Origin: Winogradskyella sp.
GTDB taxonomy: Bacteria > Bacteroidota > Bacteroidia > Flavobacteriales > Flavobacteriaceae
Length of the DNA: 64,000 bases
Direction of reading: 5' to 3'
NCBI GenBank assembly: GCA_028383925.1
Contig: JAOEWO010000011.1
Coordinates: 1 to 64,000 of the forward strand
The notes below the pieces were generated by a model that worked only from the letters and a program-made list of their open reading frames with translations, had not been told where the DNA came from and ran no database searches. Below are positions 1 through 8,900 of this stretch, one piece after another. The position numbers and the translations under genes are program-made. Every line of letters begins with the position of its first letter. The first letter of the stretch is position 1.

Positions 1-930
1 TTAGTTTTTGATGTTACAGATTCTGATGGTAATTACTATCAATTTAAAAACAGTTTAATTGGATTTAAAAAATTCATGAAACTCTTGGATTTTAATAGCC
101 ATTGTGTGATGGAAGCTACCGGTTATTATCACTATCAGTTAGCGTATTATTTACAGGAGAATAGCGTTGTATTATCCGTAGAAAACCCATTGTCAGTAAA
201 ACGTTTTATTCAGATGAAACTATCTAAAATAAAGACAGATAAAAGTGATTCTAAGCTTATTTGTGAATACGCAAAACAAGTAGATTTAAAGCTTTGGCAG
301 GGAAACTCAAAACACCAATTAGAATGTCTTCAAATGACTAGATTACTTTCTGTGTATACAAAACAGAGTACTATGTTAAAAAATAAATTACATGGAGAAG
401 CTGTTTTAGGGCACCCTAGTAAATTAGTTGTTACTTCATTAAAAAGGAATTTAAGACAACTCAAAAAAGAAATAGATACCATAGAAGAAAAGCTTTTGTT
501 GTTGGTAAATGAAGTGCATAAAGATGTTTTAACACGTTTAAAAAGTATTCCAGGAATAGGAAAGAAAACATCCTTAATGTTAGTGGTTTTAACGGATGGA
601 TTCGATCGTTTTAAAAGTGGAAGTGAGTTATGTAGTTATGCAGGATTAACCCCTATAATTAGGCAAAGTGGATCTAGTGTAAATGGTCGAGCACGAATAA
701 GTAAAATAGGAAATCAAAAGCTGCGAAATTTATTATTTATGTGCAGCTTTAATGCCTGTAAATACAATAAAGCCTGTAAGGCAATTTATGATAGAATAGT
801 AGCAAAAGGTAAGAGTAAAAAATTAGCTTTAATTGCAGTTTGTAATAAGCTATTAAAACAGGCATTCGCCATAGCAAAATCAGGATTAATATATGATGAC
901 ACCTATAGAAGTACTTTAGTGAAAAATTAA
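1..930 (+). CDS. IS110-family transposase, 5' end outside the window
   Basis: The frame is open from base 1 (309 codons seen), so the ATG at 76 is internal and the true start lies upstream of the window. IS110 transposases are DEDD recombinases that move circular intermediates without terminal inverted repeats. Visible here are the catalytic Glu in MEATGYY (near base 110) and the two Asp of KTDKSDSK (near base 235) from the RuvC-like half. The C-terminal Transposase_20 half shows SIPGIGKKT, CSYAGLTP and GRARISKIGNQKLR, which carries the conserved Ser. The first catalytic Asp is missing from view. In the IS110 subgroup the bridge RNA is encoded in the left, non-coding end, which would also be outside the window. 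The C-terminal half looks intact, so the element may be active. Confidence 0.93.
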   Translation, partial: LVFDVTDSDGNYYQFKNSLIGFKKFMKLLDFNSHCVMEATGYYHYQLAYYLQENSVVLSVENPLSVKRFIQMKLSKIKTDKSDSKLICEYAKQVDLKLWQGNSKHQLECLQMTRLLSVYTKQSTMLKNKLHGEAVLGHPSKLVVTSLKRNLRQLKKEIDTIEEKLLLLVNEVHKDVLTRLKSIPGIGKKTSLMLVVLTDGFDRFKSGSELCSYAGLTPIIRQSGSSVNGRARISKIGNQKLRNLLFMCSFNACKYNKACKAIYDRIVAKGKSKKLALIAVCNKLLKQAFAIAKSGLIYDDTYRSTLVKN

Positions 931-949
931 TGAAATTTTACTTGTTTTT

Positions 950-970
950 TACCACAGTACTTTGTTGGTA
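950..970. repeat. Short inverted repeat downstream of the IS110 gene
   Basis: TACCA (950-954) and TGGTA (966-970) can pair across an 11-nt loop, 20 bases after the transposase stop. It may belong to the right end of the IS110 element, but the element boundary cannot be set from one copy. Confidence 0.25.
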
Positions 971-977
971 GCCGTTT

Positions 978-1289
978 TTATTTACTAAATCTAGCTACAA
1001 TTTCACATATATCGGCATAACCTCCATCTTTATCAGTACATTTTAAGATGCCTTCACTCGCGGATAATGTATCATAATATGTATCTTGCCATAATAACTC
1101 CCCATCACTACCCCAACAATCAACTTGAAATGTTCTTCCAGATTTTGATTGAGTATTTGATGAATTTTCTAAATAAATAACCTTACTTAATTCATAAGTA
1201 CCCTTATTACGCTTTATTGTAAATTCTATATTTTTGTTCTTATCATTACTTAAATTAATAACTTCTGAAAGTATCGAATCTAATTGTTT
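978..1289 (-). pseudogene. Start-less remnant of a lipoprotein paralogue
   Basis: This is a 103-codon open stretch with a TAA at 978-980. It lies in the same frame as, and directly after, the stop codon (1290-1292) of the lipoprotein gene that precedes it on the minus strand. It has no ATG, GTG or TTG near its beginning and no signal peptide. By eye it matches the body of that upstream lipoprotein: LDSILSEV with IEEILTEM, TFQVDCWGSDGE with YTVTCTWGNGES, and GGYADICEI with GGCATICNAKI. I read it as the 3' part of a tandem duplicate that lost its beginning. Its end is close to the IS110 gene, so the insertion sequence may have taken part in the rearrangement. The function of the family is not known to me. 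Confidence 0.6.
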
Positions 1290-1772
1290 TTAAGAATTAC
1301 TTTTTTTATTATTAGAAATATTGGCTGGTGTAAAAGTGATTTTTGCATTACAAATTGTAGCACAACCACCATTTTCTAAACAGTCCCAAGTTGCCTGACC
1401 AGCACAAGGTACACTTTCTCCACATTCAGTAATTTCTGATTCGCCATTACCCCATGTACAAGTAACAGTATAATTATCGCCAAGCCCTCTTTTGTTAATA
1501 TCTTGACCTGTTGCAAAAGCTAATACTTTTTCAGAATTTTCAATAATTTCAAAGTATTTTGTAAAATCTTTTTCTTTGAAATTTTTCATTTCAAATACTA
1601 TGATTTTTCCTTCAGATTCACCAAGACTTTTCATCTCAGTCAGGATTTCTTCAATGTCTACTTGACTTATTTCACCAGTATTTGTATCATCTTTCTCCGA
1701 ACAAGAGACCGATAATAAAATTAAACATACAAAATAAAGAGTTTTTAAATTTTGATTAAAAATTGTTTTCAT
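1290..1772 (-). CDS. Uncharacterised Cys-rich lipoprotein
   Basis: About 160 residues. It begins with a hydrophobic signal ending in the lipobox LLSVSC, followed by Ser and acidic residues, so it should be a lipid-anchored envelope protein. The ATG at 1772 (MKTIF) gives a normal signal peptide; an in-frame ATG at 1790 would add six residues and is less likely. The C-terminal third carries seven cysteines, including CTWGNGESEITEC and GGCATIC, suggesting disulfides or a bound metal. I do not recognise the family. A start-less copy of the same protein follows immediately in the same frame (978-1289), pointing to tandem duplication. It sits beside an IS110 element in an otherwise gene-poor stretch, so it is probably accessory. 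Confidence 0.65.
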   Translation of the reverse strand: MKTIFNQNLKTLYFVCLILLSVSCSEKDDTNTGEISQVDIEEILTEMKSLGESEGKIIVFEMKNFKEKDFTKYFEIIENSEKVLAFATGQDINKRGLGDNYTVTCTWGNGESEITECGESVPCAGQATWDCLENGGCATICNAKITFTPANISNNKKSNS

Positions 1773-1989
1773 CATTATTGTATTTACCAATTATTTGCCA
1801 AACTATACATCTTTTAAGTCTTCGTAATTCGACAAGCGGACTATTCTGCACTTTTTTAGACCTTCTGGTATTCAGTTTTCCACTTCTTGAGAGTCAATTT
1901 ACAATTTTATTTTCTCTTTTCCGAGATTCCGTAAATCGGATGGTTATTAAATTGCTCTGGCTGGTGGTTAAATGGCTACCAACTTAAGG

Positions 1990-2016
1990 ATATCAGTCCG
2001 TTTCAATGACTGATAT
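1990..2016. repeat. Perfect 9-bp inverted repeat
   Basis: ATATCAGTC (1990-1998) and GACTGATAT (2008-2016) pair across a 9-nt loop. No T-run follows directly on either strand, so it is not an ordinary intrinsic terminator. Its role is unknown. Confidence 0.5.
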
Positions 2017-2056
2017 GCTGTGTTAAGCGAAGTTATATTTTTTTAACTGCATTTTC

Positions 2057-2081
2057 AATACGTAACTTTACGTATTTTTTT
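2057..2081 (+). terminator. Terminator-like hairpin
   Basis: AATACGTAA (2057-2065) and TTACGTATT (2068-2076) form a palindromic stem followed by a T-run to 2081 on the plus strand. No plus-strand gene ends just before it, so it may instead lie in the leader of the gene at 2160. Confidence 0.4.
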
Positions 2082-2159
2082 GGGTCATTATTTCCTTTCC
2101 ACTATTGACTCGTTTTTATAAGTATTACTCTTACTTTTGTTTTTTTAAATTTATTTCTA

Positions 2160-2930
2160 TTGAGACTAAACAAAGCAGAACTTAAAGATTTTCTAGATAG
2201 TAAAGTAGCCCTTTACAATCATCCAAAATTTATTGAGAGCGATCCTATACAAATTCCGCATCAATTTTCTAAAAAAGAAGATATAGAGATTGCTGGTTTT
2301 TTAGCAGCAACTATTGCTTGGGGCAATCGTAAAAGCATTATTACTAATGCTAATAAAATGATGAATCTTCTAGACCACTCCCCTTTTGAATTTATTATGC
2401 AGCATCAAGAAACTGACCTAGACCGTTTTCAGGGTTTTGTGCATCGTACATTTAATGGTGATGATTTTACCCAGTTTATTAAAAGTTTACATAACATCTA
2501 TAAAACACATAACGGTTTAGAAGCTGTTTTTGCAAAACATACAGAGAAAGGCTCGCTTCAAAATAGTATTCACCAATTTAAAGCTACATTTTTTGAGCAA
2601 CCACATTTAGCACGTACTAAAAAACATGTGAGTGATCCGCTTAAAAATTCAGCTGCCAAACGTATTAACATGTATCTCCGTTGGATGGTACGAAACGATA
2701 ACAATGGTGTAGATTTTGGTATTTGGAACAGCCTATCTCCTGCACAACTTAGTTGCCCTTTAGATGTGCATTCTGGTAATGTAGCGCGTAAATTAGGACT
2801 ACTAAAACGAAAACAAAATGATGGCAAAGCTTTGGCTGAACTCGATAAAGCGCTTAGAAAACTCGATCCTACAGATCCTGTAAAATATGACTTTGCTTTA
2901 TTTGGGCTTGGTGTGTTTGAGGGCTTTTAA
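2160..2930 (+). CDS. TIGR02757 (DUF2400) family protein
   Basis: 256 residues, the usual length for this conserved bacterial family of unknown function. Recognised from the N-terminal block AGFLAATIAWGNRKSI (about residues 45-60) and the C-terminal block CPLDVHSGNVARKLGLL (about 198-214), followed by PTDPVKYDFALFGLG. No signal peptide or membrane segment, so it should be cytosolic. The start appears to be TTG at 2160: there is no in-frame ATG upstream before stops, and the next in-frame Met would cut into conserved sequence. It is followed 51 bases later by the peptidase gene on the same strand, but nothing links the two functionally. Confidence 0.85.
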   Translation: MRLNKAELKDFLDSKVALYNHPKFIESDPIQIPHQFSKKEDIEIAGFLAATIAWGNRKSIITNANKMMNLLDHSPFEFIMQHQETDLDRFQGFVHRTFNGDDFTQFIKSLHNIYKTHNGLEAVFAKHTEKGSLQNSIHQFKATFFEQPHLARTKKHVSDPLKNSAAKRINMYLRWMVRNDNNGVDFGIWNSLSPAQLSCPLDVHSGNVARKLGLLKRKQNDGKALAELDKALRKLDPTDPVKYDFALFGLGVFEGF

Positions 2931-2981
2931 ATTTAAAAACGCATTTACTATCTTTAAACTTTCAACTTAAAACCGTTATTT

Positions 2982-4469
2982 ATGAAATTTAAACTTACCC
3001 TTTTACTGCTAATTTGTTTTTCACTTGGTTTTTCTCAAGATTTAAAAATACCTACTGACACGGCTTATGCCTCTAACGGTTCTGTTACCATAAAAGGTAA
3101 AACTGTAAACTACAGAGCAGAAACTGGATTTCAACCTGTATGGAATGCTGACGGACACCTAATAGCTTCGTTGTATTATACCTATTACAAACGCACTAAC
3201 GATACCAAAGGTACAAAACGACCTATTATATATTCGTTTAATGGCGGACCTGGTTCAGCTTCGGTTTGGATGCATATTGCGTATACTGGCCCTAAAATTT
3301 TAAAAATTGATGATGAAGGTTATCCTGTACAGCCATACGGAATAAAAGACAATCCTAATTCTATTTTAGATGTCGCAGATATTGTATTTATTAATCCTGT
3401 GAATACAGGTTTCTCGAGAAAAATCGCTGGTAAAGACGGAAAAATGCCAGATGATAAAAACTTCTTTGGTATTAATGCAGATATAAAATATTTAGCCAGT
3501 TGGATGAACACATTTACAACGCGCCATAACCGTTGGGAATCTCCTAAGTATATTATTGGGGAAAGCTATGGTGGTACACGTGTTATGGGTTTATCTCTAG
3601 AGTTACAAAATAACCAATGGATGTACCTAAATGGGGTTATCTTAGTGTCGCCTGCAGATTATAAAGTTTTACGAACGGGAGGTCCTTTAGCTTCAAGTTT
3701 AAACTTACCTTATTACACAGCCGCAGCATGGTACCACAAAAGGCTTTCGCCAACACTTCAAAATAAAGATTTATTAGATATTTTGCCCGAAGCTGAGGCT
3801 TTTGCGGTTAACGATTTAATGCCTGCAATAGCTAAAGGTGGTTTTATAAATGCTACTGAAAAGAAAGCTATTGCAGAAAAAATGAGTTATTATTCCGGAC
3901 TTTCAGAAAAGGTAATTTTACAACAAAACCTTGATGTACCTAACCGTTTTTTTTGGAAAGAACTTTTAAGAGATAAGACAGGCCAAACTATAGGGCGCTT
4001 AGATTCTAGATATCTTGGTATAGATAAAATTGAAACAGGTGTGAGTCCAGATTACAGTGCAGAATTAACGTCTTGGTTGCATTCTTTTACGCCAGCTATA
4101 AACTATTATATAAAAAATGAGCTAGGCTTTAATACTGATGTTAAATACAACGTATTTGGTAATGTTGGTAATTGGGACCGAAGTAATGACAATACAAGAG
4201 ATGATCTTCGCCAAGCTATGGCACAAAACCCTTATCTTAAAGTTATGACACAGTCTGGTTATTACGATGGTGCTACAACTTACTTTGCAGCAAAATATTC
4301 GCAATGGCAAATTGACCCAAGTGGTAAAATGAAAGATCGTATGTCTTTTAAAGGTTACCGAAGCGGACATATGATGTATTTAAGAAATGAAGACTTAATT
4401 AAGGCTAATGACGATTTACGAGACTTTATTGAAAGTTCACTACCCAAAGGCAAATCGGCTAAATATTAA
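2982..4469 (+). CDS. Secreted S10-family serine carboxypeptidase-like protein
   Basis: 495 residues with a clear signal peptide (MKFKLTLLLL through FGFSQ-type cleavage near residue 19), so periplasmic or exported. The S10 (serine carboxypeptidase) alpha/beta-hydrolase signature is present: oxyanion-hole segment SFNGGPGSAS (about residue 86), nucleophile GESYGG (Ser about 194), Asp in SGYYDGATTY (about 427) and His in YRSGHMMY (about 462). All three catalytic residues are therefore conserved. Known family members remove C-terminal amino acids from peptides at acidic pH; the substrate here is unknown. It probably supports peptide scavenging, as is common in Flavobacteriaceae. A strong terminator follows. 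Confidence 0.9.
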   Translation: MKFKLTLLLLICFSLGFSQDLKIPTDTAYASNGSVTIKGKTVNYRAETGFQPVWNADGHLIASLYYTYYKRTNDTKGTKRPIIYSFNGGPGSASVWMHIAYTGPKILKIDDEGYPVQPYGIKDNPNSILDVADIVFINPVNTGFSRKIAGKDGKMPDDKNFFGINADIKYLASWMNTFTTRHNRWESPKYIIGESYGGTRVMGLSLELQNNQWMYLNGVILVSPADYKVLRTGGPLASSLNLPYYTAAAWYHKRLSPTLQNKDLLDILPEAEAFAVNDLMPAIAKGGFINATEKKAIAEKMSYYSGLSEKVILQQNLDVPNRFFWKELLRDKTGQTIGRLDSRYLGIDKIETGVSPDYSAELTSWLHSFTPAINYYIKNELGFNTDVKYNVFGNVGNWDRSNDNTRDDLRQAMAQNPYLKVMTQSGYYDGATTYFAAKYSQWQIDPSGKMKDRMSFKGYRSGHMMYLRNEDLIKANDDLRDFIESSLPKGKSAKY

Positions 4470-4496
4470 CGTTTATATTATGTTGACTTATAAATT

Positions 4497-4526
4497 AAAA
4501 AAGCCTCTTTATAGAGGCTTTTTTTA
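4497..4526 (+). terminator. Intrinsic terminator after the S10 peptidase gene
   Basis: AAGCCTC (4501-4507), loop, GAGGCTT (4514-4520), then Ts to 4525. An A-run precedes the stem, so it could also work in the opposite direction. Confidence 0.85.
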
Positions 4527-4550
4527 TATCCTATAATTTAAATAGCGTGT

Positions 4551-4581
4551 ACAAAAAAGACCCATCAACAAATGGGCCTTT
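4551..4581 (-). terminator. Intrinsic terminator of the DUF4870 gene
   Basis: CCCAT (4561-4565) pairs with ATGGG (4572-4576), extended by GAAA/TTTC-type pairs across one mismatch. The A-run at 4552-4557 becomes a T-run after the hairpin on the minus strand. Confidence 0.65.
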
Positions 4582-4602
4582 ATATTCCATTTCTTAAAAC
4601 TA

Positions 4603-4965
4603 TTAACTAATAAGATTAAGAGACAATGGATAGCTAGGTAATTCGCCATTACTAGCTTTTACAGCATTAATAATAGGCATAACAAATGCCAAAATACCGA
4701 TTAATATTAAGGTTAATATGCCTAGTCCAAATGCAAAAATTAACGGGATACTTAGTACAGAAAATATGAGAATACTTAGTTGAAAATTTAAAATAGCCTT
4801 TCCGTGTACATCCATATCCTCTACGCTATTTTTTTGAGTTATCCATATAACTAATGGCACTATCAATCCGCCAAGACCTGTAATATAATTTAGCAATTGT
4901 GCCAAATGCGTAATTACTAATAATTGCCTGTCTGTTCGTTTAAGTGTATGATAATTAGATTCCAT
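4603..4965 (-). CDS. DUF4870 domain-containing small membrane protein
   Basis: 120 residues with three hydrophobic segments. The N-terminal part (LLVITHLAQLLNYITGLGGLIVPLVIW) and the block HGKAILNFQLSI (about 53-64) are the conserved features of DUF4870, a family of small inner-membrane proteins of unknown function widespread in Bacteroidota and Firmicutes. The protein ends with a short polar tail. It stands alone on the minus strand, with its own terminator, downstream of the biosynthetic cluster but separated from it by 184 bases. Confidence 0.85.
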   Translation of the reverse strand: MESNYHTLKRTDRQLLVITHLAQLLNYITGLGGLIVPLVIWITQKNSVEDMDVHGKAILNFQLSILIFSVLSIPLIFAFGLGILTLILIGILAFVMPIINAVKASNGELPSYPLSLNLIS

Positions 4966-5149
4966 GATAATAATATTTTTACACTAATATGACGTTAATA
5001 CAATAAAAAAGTTACAGAATATTAAGAAATTTTATTTTTAATAGTGATAAAATTTGTATAACTAACGCCACACTATTCTATAATATTAGCATAAAAACAC
5101 ACTATGCATATATTAAAAAAATGATAACCATTAGTTACGGTAAACACCG

Positions 5150-5914
5150 CTAAAATTCTTTAACTTTTAAGAATAAGTTATTAAAAATTATAGTTTTAAT
5201 TGATTGGTGTTTTTGAGATAAAGCAATAGCCCCTTTATAAGTAGTATTAAACTGAAAACTAATAACGTGTATATTACTAAGTTGGCCTAGTAAACTTTCA
5301 GACATTAAATGATAACCGTCTAAAGAAGGAATATCGATAAAATCATCTGTAATACCTAAGCCAGTGGCTTTTACAATAGCTTCTTTGCGTGTCCATAATT
5401 TGTAAAATGTATGTTTTACATTTTCAGACCTCTCTAACGCGTCTAACTCTTGCTTATTACATACGTTTTTAACAATTTTATTATAATCAAAATTTGTGTC
5501 TAAACATTCTATATCAATACCAACAGGCGAACAAGCAATTGCTATTAAAGCAAAGTCACCAGCATGGGTTACATTAAAACATAAAGAATTATAGTTTAAT
5601 AAATAAGGCTTTTTATTGGTGTCTTTTTTTAAAATAACAGTACTAATATCTTGCCCTGTATGCCTACAAATACAGTATTTTAAAAGCGCCCTACAAATAA
5701 TAAATCGCTCTTTATCTTTGGTATGGTAATAGCGTTCTGATCTTTTAATTTCTTCTGTATTTAAATAGCGCTTTAGTTTTGGTAAAATAGCTCTAAACTT
5801 AGAAAGTTGAATACTATAAAATACAGCACCCAAATTTGCATCTAAACCTTTAAAACCGTCATCAATTAAGATTTCTGCAGTGCTACAAAAGACATTATTT
5901 TTAAGATGATTCAT
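5150..5914 (-). CDS. 4'-phosphopantetheinyl transferase (Sfp type)
   Basis: 254 residues. Sfp-type enzymes move the phosphopantetheine arm of CoA to the Ser of carrier domains. The family motifs are present: FNVTHAG (about 113-119), VGIDIE (131-136, Mg-binding Asp and Glu) and WTRKEAIVKATG (174-185). The length (about 230-250) is typical for enzymes serving NRPS and PKS, rather than the short AcpS type. It overlaps the preceding synthetase gene by 14 bases and is the last gene of the operon, so it most likely activates the three carrier domains encoded just upstream. Confidence 0.92.
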   Translation of the reverse strand: MNHLKNNVFCSTAEILIDDGFKGLDANLGAVFYSIQLSKFRAILPKLKRYLNTEEIKRSERYYHTKDKERFIICRALLKYCICRHTGQDISTVILKKDTNKKPYLLNYNSLCFNVTHAGDFALIAIACSPVGIDIECLDTNFDYNKIVKNVCNKQELDALERSENVKHTFYKLWTRKEAIVKATGLGITDDFIDIPSLDGYHLMSESLLGQLSNIHVISFQFNTTYKGAIALSQKHQSIKTIIFNNLFLKVKEF

Positions 5915-8900
5915 CTCTACTATCTAAAAGATTTTGCAGTATTCTACCTAACTTTTTATCATTTGGTGCTATAAACATATTACCATGATTACCTGGTATG
6001 GTTGTTTTGGTAATTCCCCCAAGTGCAATAGATTTCCAGCCAAGGTTTTTAGTATCGTGCTTAAAATAAACGTTATCATCTGCTATTAATAAATCAACAG
6101 AAATATCTTGAGGCACAATTTTATAACGGCTTACTGCTATATCATGCATTTTATCTAGTTCTTTAGGTTGCTTATAGTTTTCTTCTTGTAAATTTTCAGT
6201 AGTATTAGTTTTAGATTTTACACTAAGAAAAGCATTTTTAAAAATTCTAAGTCGAATTTTAAAGTTGTCAGTACTGCTAAACATTTTTCTTATTGCAAAA
6301 AAAACTTTACCAAAAACGTAATAACCTGAAGCTAAATATTTTCCTATTGGACCAGAGAAATAATATTCAGGAAAAATGTAAGTATCAAAAAGTGCTAATG
6401 TTTTTGTGTGTCTATCTTGTGCTTTTAACTGTCTTGCCATCTCGTAGGCTATAATACCACCAAAAGAGTAACCCGCTAAAGCATAAGGACCCATTGGGTC
6501 AACTTGAATAATTTCTGAGATATAGTGCGCAGCCATATCTTCAATTTTATCGTAAGGCTTATCTACACCATTTAATCCCTTAGCCTGCAGGCCATAAACG
6601 GGTTGCGTCTTATCTAAATTATCTGCCAAAGAATTAAAAAACAATACGTTATGCCCTGCTCCATGCACAACATAAAGAGGTGATTTAGTTCCGTTTGGTC
6701 TAATTGGTACTAAAGAATCCCAAGTGTCTTGCTTAGCATCTTTAGCCATAAACTCAGCTAATTTGGCTACCGTAGGATATACCATTAGTGCAGAAAGAGG
6801 AAACCTATTACCCGTCTCTTTTTCTAAACGCGACATTACTTTTACGGCTATTAGAGAATGGCCACCAAGTTCAAAAAAATTAGTATAGATATCTACTTTT
6901 TCTAAATTTAAACAGTCGCACCAAATCTTCGATACTAATTTCTCTGTGGTTGTTCTCGGTGCTGAAAAATGACTACTAATTATGGTTTTAGAAGCGGTTT
7001 CTAATAACACTTTACGATCTATTTTTCCGTTTAGCGTTTTAGGAAATTCATCTATTAAAACAAAATTATAAGGTATCATGTAAGAAGGTAGATATTCTGC
7101 TAAATAGGTTTTAAACGCATCTTCTATACTTTTATTTATTTCATTTAATTGAGATGATAATATATAAGCATATAGCTGATTGGTGTGTACAATAACTACT
7201 GCTGCATCAACAGTTTTTATTGTTGTAATAGCTTGTTCTATCTCACCCAACTCAATACGATGTCCTCGTATTTTAACTTGGTCGTCTATGCGACCATAAC
7301 AAACTAATTCGCCTGTTGGTAATAGCTGACCTAAGTCACCTGTTTTATATAATTTAGTATCAGATTGAAACGGATTATCTATAAATTTTTCTGTAGTTAA
7401 CTCTGGTCTTTTCCAGTAGCCTTTAGCAACACCATCACCACCTATTACGATTTCTCCCAACTTACCAGGTGCAACAAGGTGACCTTGCTTATTTAATATG
7501 TAGACTTGTGTATTTGCTATAGGTTGCCCAATTGTAATTTTATAATCCTTAGACTTTATCTGTTTTAAAGTTGACCAAATTGTTGTTTCTGTTGGGCCAT
7601 ACATATTCCATAACTCATCTACTTTACTAAGTAAGGTATCTGCTAACTTTTTTGTCAAGGCCTCACCACCGCAGAGCGCTTTTAAAGGTATAGGCTCTTC
7701 CCAACCTGCATCGAGTAGCATTTGCCAAGTAGACGGTGTGGCTTGCATTAGTGTTATTTGTTCTTTTTTTAGTAAATCATAAAGTAAGCGTCCATCTTTT
7801 GCTGTAATTTCATCTGCTAGTACTAAAGTCCCTCCTTTTAGCAGAGGTGCAAACAGTTCTAAGCCAGAAATATCAAAAGAAATTGTGGTTACAGATAAAA
7901 GCTTATCTGTTTGTTTAATACCTGGTTTTTCTAAAATACTATAAAGAAAATTTACTAAGTTTTTATGTGTTACAGAAACACCTTTGGGTTTACCAGTTGA
8001 GCCAGAAGTATAAAGTAAATATGCAACAGCATTAGTATTAACCTTAACAAAAGTCGAATCTGTAGTATAGTCATTTAGTTTAGAAAATAAGGCAGATAAG
8101 TATAATTTTGTAGATTTTGTATCTAATATCGCAGCATTTGCTTTTGTTGAGATTAGGTATGCCGCTTCAGAGTCGTCTAACATATACTCTAAACGTTTTT
8201 TAGGATAAAGCGGGTCTAACGGCAAATATGCAGCTCCACATTTTAAAATTGCTAATAATGTTATAATAAGCTCTTTAGACCTTGGTAAAGCTACTCCAAT
8301 TATTTCACCAGGATGTACACCTATAAGTTGTAGATGATGTGCCAATTGGTTAGCTTGTTTTTCTACGGCATTATATGTCAGCGCTTCATTCTGAAACTTT
8401 ATAGCCGTTTCAGAACTAAATTCTTTACAAATAGATGCAATTAAGTCATGTAGTGCAGCTTGTGGATAATCTGTACTTGTATTATTTAGTTGTTTATACT
8501 CTGTTTCATCAACCGCAACGATCTTAGAAATTTGAATATCGGGATTTTCAATAATCTTTGTAATAATAGCTTCAAAAGAGGCCATCATTTTAGAAATAGT
8601 ATCCCTAGAAAAAAGAGCGGCATTGTAAGACCATTCTAATATAAGCTCATTCTCTGATCCTGCTGCATTTAAAAACAACTCAAATGCCTCATAAGCTCTT
8701 GGGTTACTTTTTAATTTATATTTTAAATCTCCAAAAGATACAGCACTAGCCATACCAATATCTATATTAAAAACGACAGGAACTAGTGGTACACGAGACG
8801 GATCTCTATCTACATTTAACTTTTGAATTAACTGACCAAAACTTAGTTCTTGATGATCGTAAGCATCAAAAAGTTGTGTTTTTCGTTGTTTTAGATATGT

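Larger units (their letters stand above)
1791..2159. other. Intergenic region without a convincing gene
   Basis: Between the lipoprotein gene and the TIGR02757 gene. An open frame at 1763-1987 on the plus strand has Ser/Phe/Leu-rich composition and no recognisable motif, so I do not call it. The stretch contains two hairpins, given separately. Confidence 0.5.

Noticed and set aside
1290-1292. Stop-codon read-through joining the lipoprotein to the following open frame
   Set aside because: The two parts are similar to each other, which fits a tandem duplication better than one split protein.
1763-1987. Plus-strand open frame of 74 codons
   Set aside because: Low-complexity Ser/Phe/Leu composition, overlaps the lipoprotein start on the other strand, no motif or promoter.
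1975-2035. Integron attC-like site around the inverted repeat (GTTAAGC on the right, CCAAC on the left)
   Set aside because: The left R-box does not fit the consensus, there is no integrase or second site in view, and a 7-base match occurs by chance.
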